DNA of 32,054 nt from an uncultured Oscillospiraceae bacterium (lineage in GTDB: Bacteria > Bacillota > Clostridia > Oscillospirales > Oscillospiraceae), in NCBI GenBank assembly GCA_934591725.1, contig CAKTPR010000012.1, forward strand, positions 1 through 32,054. The letters run 5' to 3'. This document shows positions 14,953-23,308 of this stretch, piece by piece. The notes below the pieces were generated by a model. That model did not search any database. It saw only the letters and a list, made by a program, of their open reading frames with translations, and had not been told where the DNA came from. Position 1 is the stretch's first letter. Each line of letters opens with the position of its first letter. The position numbers and the translations under genes are program-made.

Positions 14953-16710
14953 CTGAACATTTCAAACGTGATATCACTTCTCGGCGGCGTCGCCCTTTTC
15001 CTGTTTGGCATGACGCTTATGGGCGAGGGACTGAAGAAAGCGGCCGGGAGCAAGCTGGAAATGGTGCTCTATAAGCTGTCGGGCACGCCGCTCAAGGGAG
15101 TGCTGCTCGGCACAGCGGTGACGGCGGTGATACAGTCGTCCTCCGCGACCTCGGTCATGGCGGTCGGTTTCGTGAACTCCGGGATGATGAAGGTCAGGCA
15201 GGCGATATCGGTCATCCTCGGTGCGCTTATCGGAACGAGCGTGACGGGCTGGATAATCTGCCTGTCGAGCCTTGAGGGTTCGGGCGGATGGGTGTCGCTC
15301 TTTTCCACATCGACGATAACGGCCGTCGTTGCCGTTATCGGGATCGTGCTCAGAATGTTTTCAAAGAAGCAGTCGAGTCACCATGTCGGCGATATACTGC
15401 TGGGCTTTGCCGTACTGATGTTCGGCATGCAGGCCATGAGTGCGGCGGTGTCCCCGCTGCGCGAGAGCGAGGGCTTCATACGCCTGCTGACGACGTTCTC
15501 AAATCCCCTGATCGGCATCCTTGTCGGCGCGGTTTTCACGAGCGTATTGCAGAGCGCGTCCGCGGCGGTCGGTATTCTCCAAGCGCTGTCCATGACAGGG
15601 GCGGTGAGCTTCTCGGCGGCCTATCCGATCATCCTCGGCATTGCCATAGGCGCGGCGGTTCCCGTGCTGCTCTCGTCGCTCGGAGCTAAGGTGGACGGAA
15701 AGAGAACGGCGCTTGCGTATCTGGTGATAGAGATCATCGGAGTCGTGATATGCGCGGCGGCGTTTTACGGAGCCGACCTCATCTTTGACCTGCCGGTGAA
15801 GAGCAGGATAATGACGCCGGTCAGCGTCGCGACGGTGAACTCACTGTTCAGGATCGTGACGACGCTGGTGCTGCTGCCGTTTATCAGCGTGCTTGAGCAG
15901 ATAGTGACGGGCTTTATAAAGGAGAGCGAGGCGGAGAGAAACGTCAATGCCGAGTTTGACAGGCTTGACGAGCGCTTCCTTGCGCACCCGGCTCTCGCGA
16001 TAGAGCAGTGCCGCCTGACAATAAACTCCATGGCGCGGACGTCGAGAGACAACATATGCTCAGCGATGACGCTGCTCTTCAGCTACGAAGAGGAGCAGGC
16101 AAAGGAGATAGAGCGGACGGAGGATCTTGTCGACCGCTACGAGGATAAGCTCGGCACATATCTGATGAAGCTTACAAGAGCGGAGCTGAGCCGCAGTGAC
16201 AGCGAAAGCGCCGCAAAGTACCTGCACACGCTCAGCGACTTTGAACGAATCAGCGACCACGCAATGAACATCTGCGAGGCGGCGCATGAGATACACGAAA
16301 AGAAGATACGCTTTTCACCGGAGGGGGAGCGGGAGCTGCTTGTACTCAGCGGGGCGGTGAACGAGATACTTGAGCTGTCCGTCACGGCATTCATCGATGA
16401 GGACGTAAACAGAGCCTACCGTGTGGAGCCGCTGGAGGAGCGAATAGACGTCCTGTGCGACGAGATGAAGCTGCGCCATGTGGATAGGCTCCAGACCGGG
16501 GACTGCTCGCTGCAGACGGGCTTCGTCTTCAATGACCTGCTCACGAACTTCGAGCGCGTGGCCGACCACTGCTCGAATCTCGCGATAGCAATGATAGAGC
16601 TGCGGGACGACGCATACGACACGCATGACTATGTGATAAACCTCAAGCAGATGCACGCGAACGACTTCGATGAGCTCTACGGCTACTACGCGCAGAAATA
16701 CGAAATATGA
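14953..16710 (+). CDS. Na+/phosphate cotransporter with C-terminal PhoU-like domain
   Basis: About 585 residues. The N-terminal 320 or so form a multi-span membrane domain with two inverted Na/Pi-cotransporter repeats marked by QSSSATSVM (near residue 61) and QSASAAVG. It should bring in phosphate with sodium. The C-terminal part (about 360-585) is a helical PhoU-like domain with repeated DFERISDHAMNI and NFERVADHCSNL motifs. Start choice: the first standard start is GTG 14968, but it lacks a ribosome site. AGGAG at 14939-14943 lies nine bases before CTG 14953, and reading from there gives LNISNVISLLGGVALFLFG, the usual family N-terminus. A CTG start is therefore likely. A terminator follows. 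Confidence 0.9.
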   Translation: MNISNVISLLGGVALFLFGMTLMGEGLKKAAGSKLEMVLYKLSGTPLKGVLLGTAVTAVIQSSSATSVMAVGFVNSGMMKVRQAISVILGALIGTSVTGWIICLSSLEGSGGWVSLFSTSTITAVVAVIGIVLRMFSKKQSSHHVGDILLGFAVLMFGMQAMSAAVSPLRESEGFIRLLTTFSNPLIGILVGAVFTSVLQSASAAVGILQALSMTGAVSFSAAYPIILGIAIGAAVPVLLSSLGAKVDGKRTALAYLVIEIIGVVICAAAFYGADLIFDLPVKSRIMTPVSVATVNSLFRIVTTLVLLPFISVLEQIVTGFIKESEAERNVNAEFDRLDERFLAHPALAIEQCRLTINSMARTSRDNICSAMTLLFSYEEEQAKEIERTEDLVDRYEDKLGTYLMKLTRAELSRSDSESAAKYLHTLSDFERISDHAMNICEAAHEIHEKKIRFSPEGERELLVLSGAVNEILELSVTAFIDEDVNRAYRVEPLEERIDVLCDEMKLRHVDRLQTGDCSLQTGFVFNDLLTNFERVADHCSNLAIAMIELRDDAYDTHDYVINLKQMHANDFDELYGYYAQKYEI

Positions 16711-16716
16711 AATCGG

Positions 16717-16750
16717 AACCGGAGACGCATAAACGGCGCCTCCGGTTTTT
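16717..16750 (+). terminator. Terminator after the Na/Pi cotransporter
   Basis: An 8-bp stem AACCGGAG with CTCCGGTT (16717-16724 and 16740-16747), followed by TTT. The loop can pair further through CGC/GCG. Confidence 0.8.
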
Positions 16751-16800
16751 GCAAGTGCTGCGGAAAATGATATTTCGGTAATCTCTTTTTCTGCCTGCTA

Positions 16801-16809
16801 TGCTATAAT
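16801..16809 (+). promoter_or_regulatory. Extended -10 promoter of the second two-component operon
   Basis: TGCTATAAT is a perfect extended -10, 32 bases before the ATG at 16842. The -35 region is poor. One GGTAAT lies at 16777-16782, the same word that is repeated before the lipoprotein gene downstream. Confidence 0.55.
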
Positions 16810-16841
16810 TCTGATATACTTGATGAGAGAGGGCGGCTGAA

Positions 16842-17513
16842 ATGGCAGCTAATCGGATATTGCTGGTGGAGGACGATCATGCTATCGCGGGCGCAGTGGC
16901 GCTGAACCTGCGCACTGTCGGCTATGAGGTCTCGGCGTTTGACGACGGCGGCGAAGCTGCGGCAGCTTTGGAGAAGGATCATTCCTTTGACATTGCGCTG
17001 CTGGACATTATGTTGCCGGGGCTGGACGGCTTCGCGCTCTTTGCGCTGATGGAGAAATATAATATTCCCGTCATTTATATGACCGCCAAGACCGACAGCG
17101 AATCGGAAGTGCGCGGTCTCAAGGAGGGCGCGGAGGATTATATCGTCAAGCCCTTTGAGATCGTGACACTGCTTGTGCGGATAGAAAAGGTACTGGCACG
17201 CACCGGGCGGCTCAATCAGGTGTACCGCTTCCGGGACATGACTTTGGACGCCGAAAACCGCACGCTGACCCGCGCCGGGGAGCTGATCGACCTGCCGCCG
17301 CTGGAGTTTGACGTGCTTGCGGTGCTGATGAAGAACAAAAACCGCACCGTCTCCCGTGAGCGGATATTGAACGAGATATGGGGCGAGGACTATTTCGGGG
17401 ATATCCGCACGGTGGATGTGCGCGTGGCGAACCTGCGGAAAAAGCTGGGACTGGGCGACGAGATACGCACGATCTCGAAAACCGGCTACCGGTTGGAGGA
17501 ACGGCGGAAATGA
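16842..17513 (+). CDS. OmpR-family response regulator (second system)
   Basis: A 223-residue regulator. The receiver has E10, D11 and D12, phospho-acceptor D55 in ALLDIMLPG, T in YMTAKTDSE and K in IVKPFE. The winged-helix domain starts near 130 and includes LEFDVLAVLMKN and DVRVANLRKKLG. AGAGAGGGCGGC precedes the ATG. Its stop codon overlaps the ATG of the kinase (ATGA at 17510-17513), so the two are made together. It resembles regulators of cell-envelope or antibiotic response in Clostridia, but the target is not known. The GGTAA repeats before the downstream lipoprotein gene are a plausible binding site. Confidence 0.93.
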   Translation: MAANRILLVEDDHAIAGAVALNLRTVGYEVSAFDDGGEAAAALEKDHSFDIALLDIMLPGLDGFALFALMEKYNIPVIYMTAKTDSESEVRGLKEGAEDYIVKPFEIVTLLVRIEKVLARTGRLNQVYRFRDMTLDAENRTLTRAGELIDLPPLEFDVLAVLMKNKNRTVSRERILNEIWGEDYFGDIRTVDVRVANLRKKLGLGDEIRTISKTGYRLEERRK

Positions 17514-18898
17514 AGCTCTGGAAAAAAATATCGCTGCTGTGCGGTCTGGTGCTGGTGCTGACCGCGGGCGTGTGTACGGCGGTTCTGACCACACAGGCGC
17601 GGGACAGAATATTGAACCTTACCTATCAGAACGCAGAGCAGAAGCAGCAGGCGCTGGTACGCTCGTTCAGCAATATGCTGCTGTATTACCATGAGGAGCA
17701 GGACAGCGCGGCGGCAACACACTCGCTGGCGAAGTATTGCTTTACCCAGTATGCCGACAGCGAGGCTGTGCTTATGCTCTCCGGTGAGACCGTCTATTCT
17801 GCGCTCTCCTTTGACCCAAGCGAATATCTGACGTTGGAGGGCGGAACGCCGCAGCGCTATACCGGCGCGAAAGACGGTCGGGAGCTTCTGATAGTCGGCA
17901 GCAGCGAAAGGCTGCCGTATAGCCTTGCGAACAATCCAGACAGAACCGGATGCACGGTCTATATCGTGCAGGATATCACGCCGGTCTATGAGCAGATACG
18001 CACGCTCACTTTTCAATTCGCTGCCATAGGTGCGGTGTGCATCGGGCTTGGTCTGCTGCTTATCGCCTTGCTGGTCAGGCGCTCCCTGCGCCCATTGCAG
18101 GAGCTGCAGAACGCGGCGGCTCATATTGCGGCGGGCAGCTATGCCGAGCGCGTGACAGTCTCATCCGCAGACGAGGTCGGGGCGCTGGCGCGGGATTTCA
18201 ACGCCATGGCCGGGACAGTAGAGCAGCGCATTGCGGAGCTTACGGAAACCGCGGAGCGCCAGCGGCTCTTTATCGGCGGAGTGACCCACGAGTTCAAGAC
18301 GCCGCTGACCGCGCTGCTGCTGAATGCGGATTCCCTGCAAAGCACTTATCTGGACGAGGAGGAGCGCAGCGCCGCCATAGCGCGGATCGAGCATCAGACC
18401 CGCTGGCTGGAGCGGCTGGTGCAGAAGCTCCTAAAGCTCATTACGATGGAGCAAGCACCGGAGCTGCGGACTTCTTCTGTCCCGGAGCTTCTGGAGCGCG
18501 TGAAGGAGAGCACCGCGGATGCGCTCACGCAGCGCGGTGTGACGCTTCAGACGGAATGCCGCGCTGAAAGACTCGATATGGACGCCGATCTGATGCAGTC
18601 GGTATTAGTGAATTTAGTGGACAACGCGGGGAAAGCATCCCAGCCCGGGCAGACGGTAAGCCTTACCGCTGATGCCGCGGGCTTTGCTGTGCTTGACCAC
18701 GGCTGCGGCATCCCGCGTGAAGAGATCGAGCGCATCACGGAGCCATTTTATATGGTGGATCGCTCCCGCAGCAAGAAGCAGGGTGGGGTGGGGCTTGGCC
18801 TTGCACTGGTGAAAGAGATCGTGCGGGCGCATGGCGGCAGGCTGAAAATCGAAAGCTTTGTCGGAGAGGGTACAACGGTACGGGTGCTGATGAAATAA
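17510..18898 (+). CDS. Membrane sensor histidine kinase (second system)
   Basis: A 462-residue kinase. Membrane segment near 8-28, an external region of about 135 residues without a recognised domain, a second membrane segment near 168-188, HAMP (RRSLRPLQELQNAAAHIAAG), then HisKA with H260 in GVTHEFKTPLT. ATP-binding motifs are LVNLVDNAGKA, DHGCGIP and GVGLGLALVKE. An in-frame upstream start at 17378 would overlap the regulator by 136 bases, so ATG 17510 is chosen; GGAGGAACGG lies just before it. The H-box reads THEFKTPL rather than SHELRTPL, a subgroup feature. The lipoprotein gene that follows may encode an accessory sensor or a target. Confidence 0.92.
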   Translation: MKLWKKISLLCGLVLVLTAGVCTAVLTTQARDRILNLTYQNAEQKQQALVRSFSNMLLYYHEEQDSAAATHSLAKYCFTQYADSEAVLMLSGETVYSALSFDPSEYLTLEGGTPQRYTGAKDGRELLIVGSSERLPYSLANNPDRTGCTVYIVQDITPVYEQIRTLTFQFAAIGAVCIGLGLLLIALLVRRSLRPLQELQNAAAHIAAGSYAERVTVSSADEVGALARDFNAMAGTVEQRIAELTETAERQRLFIGGVTHEFKTPLTALLLNADSLQSTYLDEEERSAAIARIEHQTRWLERLVQKLLKLITMEQAPELRTSSVPELLERVKESTADALTQRGVTLQTECRAERLDMDADLMQSVLVNLVDNAGKASQPGQTVSLTADAAGFAVLDHGCGIPREEIERITEPFYMVDRSRSKKQGGVGLGLALVKEIVRAHGGRLKIESFVGEGTTVRVLMK

Positions 18899-18904
18899 CA
18901 ATAT

Positions 18905-18937
18905 GGTAATTATACGGTAACGACTTTTCTTTATAGT
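18905..18937 (+). promoter_or_regulatory. GGTAA direct repeats and promoter before the lipoprotein gene
   Basis: GGTAA occurs at 18905-18909 and 18916-18920, an 11-base period typical of OmpR-type operators. TATAGT at 18932-18937 could be the -10, so the repeats cover the -35 area. This suggests separate control of the lipoprotein by the regulator encoded upstream. Confidence 0.45.
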
Positions 18938-18977
18938 GCGGTTATGCTTTAGACGTATTCTAAAGAAAGAGGTGCGC

Positions 18978-20405
18978 ATGATGAAAAAATATATTTCGCT
19001 CATTCTTCTGGCATCGATGGCAGTGACGCTCTTCACCGGCTGCCGGGAGACACCGGACGCCACGGCGGAGCTGCAAAAGGATCAGGAGCAGATGCTTCAA
19101 ACGGCGGAGCAGGGTAGGGATAATTCCGCACTGCTGGCTGCGCTGGATGTCCCGGAACGCTTCACCGGGGAGTGGGAGGGCGTGAACGGCCTTGTACACG
19201 TCACTGCCGACGCGGAGATCATACTGCCGGACATCGGCGCGATACCGACAGGCAGCGTTGTCAGAAGAGATTTCACGCAGGAGGACCTGAATATTTTTCT
19301 CCGTGTTTTTATGAAGGGGCAGCCCTTCTATGAGGAAGTCATTATGACAAAGCAGGAAGCACTTGCGAAGCTGGAAGAGTATCGGGCTATGGAACGCGGA
19401 GACATTCCGCTTTCGGGAGATACAACTGATGAAAAGCTGTCGGATGTTATTGCATACTATACCGAGCTTGCCAGTACCGCCCCGGACGAGGGAGAACTCC
19501 GACCCGCTGCGACCTCGTTTACTTCTGACGGCACGGTGGAAAATATGAGAGGGTGGGCGGAAATCGACGGGAGAAAGACGCATCTCTGGGTGCAGAATTT
19601 TCCCGGTGCGTGGGATTCTGCCGTCTGGTATGTGCAGGACTACGGCGATGCGAACGACAGCTATTGCCAGCCGTATTCCGCTGTCCCGGAGGACATAGCA
19701 GAAGAACCGCCGCAGCCAGATATTTCCGAGGAGGAAGCGGTCAAAATGGGAAATGCTTTGCTGGCCGAGCTTGGGTTCAAAGGCCTTGTCTGCGATCAGA
19801 TAACGCCTGTTTACTTTGCCGACGCGATGTGGCTGCAAAGCGTGATAATTCCTGGGAACACGGTGTGGGATTCTGCTTCACACTGGCAGGATCTGGATCG
19901 CGCTATTCTCGACACGGGGTATCAGATGCAGTATGTCAGAAGCCTGAACGGATTTCCAATCGGATATACCGGCATTGAGGGGACCTATGTGGAAGAAGGA
20001 AACGAGATGTCTGTCTGGCCTTATGAGTCGATAGAGGTCTGCGTTACAAAGGACGGCGTTGTATATTTCAAATGGACAGCGCCGACCGAAGAGCCGGTTA
20101 TAGAGCTGGAGAACACGCAGCTTATGAGCTTTGATGAGATATCTTCCGTCTTTGAGCGGATGATAATGGTAAGGCACAGCTACGCGCAGACGATCAACGA
20201 CAACGGAGGAGATGGTGATCTCAGCATCGATATAAACAAAGTCAGGCTGGACCTCATGCGGGTCAGGGCAAAGAACGGCAATGACATGGGTCTGGTGATA
20301 CCTGTTTGGGATTATTACGGGGCGGAGGGACCCATAGAAGAAACTATCGTCCTCACTATCAATGCCATTGACGGCAGCATGGTCAGCCGGGAGTTGGGAT
20401 ACTGA
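18978..20405 (+). CDS. Lipoprotein of unknown function linked to a two-component system (DUF6034-like)
   Basis: A 475-residue predicted lipoprotein. The signal peptide (MMKKYISLILLASMAVTLF) ends in TGC with the lipidated C22, so the protein is fixed to the outer face of the membrane. The mature part is acidic and mostly beta/alpha with no enzyme motif I can see. It has ERFTGEWEGVNGLVHVTADAEI near 60 and repeated Tyr/Trp-rich stretches near 200 and 270-350. I recall similar Clostridial lipoproteins under DUF6034, unverified. The start is one of two adjacent ATGs (18978 or 18981) with AGAGGTG upstream. It lies 79 bases after the kinase stop behind its own likely promoter and may be a sensor or effector of that system. 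Confidence 0.8.
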   Translation: MMKKYISLILLASMAVTLFTGCRETPDATAELQKDQEQMLQTAEQGRDNSALLAALDVPERFTGEWEGVNGLVHVTADAEIILPDIGAIPTGSVVRRDFTQEDLNIFLRVFMKGQPFYEEVIMTKQEALAKLEEYRAMERGDIPLSGDTTDEKLSDVIAYYTELASTAPDEGELRPAATSFTSDGTVENMRGWAEIDGRKTHLWVQNFPGAWDSAVWYVQDYGDANDSYCQPYSAVPEDIAEEPPQPDISEEEAVKMGNALLAELGFKGLVCDQITPVYFADAMWLQSVIIPGNTVWDSASHWQDLDRAILDTGYQMQYVRSLNGFPIGYTGIEGTYVEEGNEMSVWPYESIEVCVTKDGVVYFKWTAPTEEPVIELENTQLMSFDEISSVFERMIMVRHSYAQTINDNGGDGDLSIDINKVRLDLMRVRAKNGNDMGLVIPVWDYYGAEGPIEETIVLTINAIDGSMVSRELGY

Positions 20406-20409
20406 TTTT

Positions 20410-20443
20410 AAACCCGGAGGTACAGAACAGTACCTCCGGGTTT
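20410..20443. terminator. Bidirectional terminator between the lipoprotein and dus genes
   Basis: A perfect 14-bp stem (20410-20423 with 20430-20443) has the loop AGAACA, five bases after the lipoprotein stop. It lies between convergent genes, with T/A-rich flanks on both sides. Confidence 0.88.
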
Positions 20444-20483
20444 ATATTTACGTAATTCAATAAACATAAAACGGTTTACATAA

Positions 20484-21440
20484 TCATAAACCGAAAAACG
20501 AGTTGCCATCAAAGGCGCAGGCGGAGAAGAGAAAGGCGACGGCGCTGCGGTAGTCGGGCAGGGTCTTTGACTTGAACACCGCTTTGACGGCCTTTGCTTC
20601 ACCGGGGAACATATGCTGCATGTAAAACCACAGCTCCTTGAGCCGCGCCATGGCGTGTACCGGCGAGAGACCGGAAGCAAGAAATTCTTCGAGCAGCGCA
20701 TCATGAAAGCATTGCAGCTCTTCCCGCTCAAGCGCCTTGCCGCCGCGCAGCATACGGAACAGCGCGGGGTTTGCGACTGCGCCGCGGCCGATCATAATCC
20801 CCGATACAGCCGGGCAGCGCGCGAGCACAGCCTGCGCTGCGGCGGGGGAGAAGACGTCCCCGTTATATTCGACAGGAAAAGGAAAGCTGCGAAGCTCTGA
20901 TACAAAGCCGTCCATATCCGGGCGGCTTTTATACATCCCGGCGCGGTCACGGCTGTGGACGATGAGCCGGGAGATGGGGTACTTGCGGTATGTCCCGGCG
21001 ATCGCGGGAAACTCCGCAGTGTCGGCAAAGCCCATGCGCGTCTTTACGGACACGCGGATCGGGCAGGAAGCGAAGATGTCCGCAAGGACGCCGTCAAGCG
21101 CCGCGAGGTCGCGCAGCATCCCTGAGCCCTTATGCTTTGAGACGACAGTCCCCGACGGGCAGCCGACGTTGAGGTTTATCTCCTCATAGCCGAGTGCCTG
21201 AAACTCCTTCGCGACGGAGATAAAGGGCGCGGCGCTGCTGCACAGAAGCTGCGGGACGAGCTTTAGACCGGGGTTATTTTCGGGCAGCGTGTCCCGGAAG
21301 CTGCTGATCTTATAATTTCCGTTGCCGTCGGGCGCGATGAACGGCGCGTAATACACGTCCGCGCCCGGGAACATACGCGCGTGAATGCGGCGGTAGATAT
21401 ATGAAGTGACACCCTCCATGGGGGCAAAGCTGTAGATCAT
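20484..21440 (-). CDS. tRNA-dihydrouridine synthase family protein
   Basis: A 318-residue FMN-dependent enzyme that reduces uridines in tRNA to dihydrouridine. The family start APMEGVTSYIYRR is present. The catalytic C94 lies in NLNVGCPSGTVVSKHKGSGM, followed by VSVKTRMG, then IVHSRDRAGMY, and the FMN-phosphate loop GIMIGRGAVANP. At 318 residues it is slightly shorter than E. coli DusA/B/C. The ATG at 21440 has AGAGGAAC about nine bases before it. It appears monocistronic. The exact tRNA position is unknown. Confidence 0.92.
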   Translation of the reverse strand: MIYSFAPMEGVTSYIYRRIHARMFPGADVYYAPFIAPDGNGNYKISSFRDTLPENNPGLKLVPQLLCSSAAPFISVAKEFQALGYEEINLNVGCPSGTVVSKHKGSGMLRDLAALDGVLADIFASCPIRVSVKTRMGFADTAEFPAIAGTYRKYPISRLIVHSRDRAGMYKSRPDMDGFVSELRSFPFPVEYNGDVFSPAAAQAVLARCPAVSGIMIGRGAVANPALFRMLRGGKALEREELQCFHDALLEEFLASGLSPVHAMARLKELWFYMQHMFPGEAKAVKAVFKSKTLPDYRSAVAFLFSACAFDGNSFFGL

Positions 21441-21524
21441 AATGCAGGTTCCTCTTAGAATACTTTTTCATCACTATACACTAAAAGAACAGAATAATAA
21501 AGATAAAATTATTTTCCGTCAGAC

Positions 21525-21553
21525 ATGAAAAATTAATAAATGTCCTGTATAAT
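21525..21553 (+). promoter_or_regulatory. Candidate promoter of the coiled-coil/EFR1 cluster
   Basis: A perfect TATAAT at 21548-21553 and ATGAAA at 21525-21530 (4 of 6 matches to TTGACA), with a 17-base spacer. It lies in the AT-rich 145-base divergent gap after dus and 32 bases before the GTG start. Confidence 0.45.
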
Positions 21554-21585
21554 AAATCGTTACAGAAAACCGGGGGGAATCATAA

Positions 21586-23304
21586 GTGAAGCATCCGACT
21601 CTTGTAAGAGTGTTTTCGATAGTCCTGACGATAATGTGCGTGATAATGCTGGGCGGAGGTGCGTCCGGCTTCGGAAAGGCAGCTAAGGAGCGCGATGAGC
21701 GCGCCGCCGAAGCGCAGCGCTATGAGGAGCGGATAGAGACCTACCGCCAGGCCGATGAAAAGCTTGCCGGCAGCATCAGCTATGAGGACGCATACAAGGT
21801 GCTCGAAGAGATGCTTGCAGAGCATGACGATGAAGCGTCGCAGCACAAGACCGATCTTGCGGAATACTCGGCGAAGAAGGGCGGCTACAAGATGGCGGCG
21901 GCTCTTATGGACGATGCGAAGCTTGAGCTTGCCGCGGCAAAGGCTCAGGTCGAGGACGGCAAGCAGCAGCTCGCCGAAAAGGAAGCACAGTTGAAGCTGC
22001 TGACGGATCTTTATGAAAACAACAAGGGACTCGTTGCGGACGGCATAAGCACCGCCGCAAACGGAAAGGCCGAGTGCGGCGCGGAATCCGCGCGGCTTCC
22101 GGCTGTTGTGGATAAGCTTAACGCGCTGATCGCAGCGGAACCGAAAGCACCGGAAGCGCCGACGGAGCCGGCAAAGGTCGATGAACCGGCTCCGGTCGAG
22201 AAGCCCGCGGACGAGAGCGACAGCGAAAAGATGGAGGAATATAACCGCTATCTCGAGCAGAAAGCTGCTTATGAAAAGTACCTTGCGGACAAGGCGGAGT
22301 ACGATAAAAAGCTCGAAAAATATAACACGGAGCTTGAAAAATATAAAACAGAGCATGATGCCTGGGAAAAGCAGTGCGCCGAGGTAAGGGCGGAGGCCAA
22401 TTTCTCGCAGAGCGCACAGGTGCTGCGCAGTCAGGCCGGCGCGCTCGAAGCGCTGGGAAATGAGATATCCGCTGCGCTGCCGCCGGAGATCGCGGGCAGC
22501 GGGATAGGCGCTGAGATCGGCGCGGGTATCCTGGAGCAGATAGACAGGCTTGACGGAATGGACGAGAGCGCAATGAGCAATGAGGAGTTCCTCTCGAATG
22601 CAGGGACGCTTATCTCCGCGCTCAGCCAGTTAAGCGGCGGCTATGGCGCGGCAGGCGATGCGCTCTCATCGATAGACAGCAAGATAGCCGAGGCCGTAGG
22701 GGCTATCGAGCAGGCAAAGGCTCAGCTCGCCTACGCCGAAGAGATGGTGAAGAAGGGCGCAGCGGAGCTTCAGACGCAGCTTGCAAACCTCTGGTACAAC
22801 ATGGGTGAGCTCGACAAGGACGGGGAGTGCCTTGAAGAGGAGAAGGGTAAGCTCGATGAGGAAGCAGCTGAGCTTTCAAAGCAGCTGCTGGACGCCGATG
22901 AGATAAAGGAACTGGAAAACAAGTGCACCTCGATGAAGATACTGCTGACAAAACCGGCGTCTGTCAAGGCGGCGGTCGAAGCGGGCGGCGATGTTGCCGA
23001 GAGCGCCGGGACGTATCTCACCGCGTACCGGAACGAGACGCAGCGGCTGTATACCGGGCGCATGATAATGTGCGCGCTGGCGGTGTTCGGCGCGCTGGCG
23101 GGCTTTGCCGGAATGCCGGCGGCCTTTGAAAAGACGAAGAAACGCTTCTGTCTGATAGCGCCGGTTGCGGTATGCCTTGTGTGCGCATGCGCCGCCGACG
23201 GGATAAGCATGTATCTCGGACTCGGACAGATGTACACGGTGATAGCGGCGGCGATATTCGCCGCGGTGCAGCTTGCCGCGGCGCTGCCCAAGGCAAAGGC
23301 TTGA
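21586..23304 (+). CDS. Large coiled-coil membrane protein of unknown function
   Basis: I do not recognise the family. The 572-residue protein has one membrane segment near residues 5-25, then about 460 residues that are mostly charged and helical. These include coiled coil near 28-150, a Pro/Glu/Ala-rich hinge near 185-205, and a Tyr/Lys/Glu heptad stretch near 215-265 (YEKYLADKAEYDKKLEKY). Three membrane segments close it: about 493-512, 521-546 and 550-568. The long middle probably lies outside the cell, tied at both ends. The start is GTG with GGGGGG about ten bases upstream. It is directly followed by a lipoprotein gene (4 bases) and a ferredoxin gene, so an operon is likely. A cell-wall or envelope role is a guess. 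Confidence 0.75.
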   Translation: MKHPTLVRVFSIVLTIMCVIMLGGGASGFGKAAKERDERAAEAQRYEERIETYRQADEKLAGSISYEDAYKVLEEMLAEHDDEASQHKTDLAEYSAKKGGYKMAAALMDDAKLELAAAKAQVEDGKQQLAEKEAQLKLLTDLYENNKGLVADGISTAANGKAECGAESARLPAVVDKLNALIAAEPKAPEAPTEPAKVDEPAPVEKPADESDSEKMEEYNRYLEQKAAYEKYLADKAEYDKKLEKYNTELEKYKTEHDAWEKQCAEVRAEANFSQSAQVLRSQAGALEALGNEISAALPPEIAGSGIGAEIGAGILEQIDRLDGMDESAMSNEEFLSNAGTLISALSQLSGGYGAAGDALSSIDSKIAEAVGAIEQAKAQLAYAEEMVKKGAAELQTQLANLWYNMGELDKDGECLEEEKGKLDEEAAELSKQLLDADEIKELENKCTSMKILLTKPASVKAAVEAGGDVAESAGTYLTAYRNETQRLYTGRMIMCALAVFGALAGFAGMPAAFEKTKKRFCLIAPVAVCLVCACAADGISMYLGLGQMYTVIAAAIFAAVQLAAALPKAKA

Positions 23305-23308
23305 CTTT

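Noticed and set aside
20408..20731. 107-codon minus-strand frame at the end of the dus gene
   Set aside because: It overlaps the dus C-terminus in another frame and covers the terminator hairpin; no independent support.
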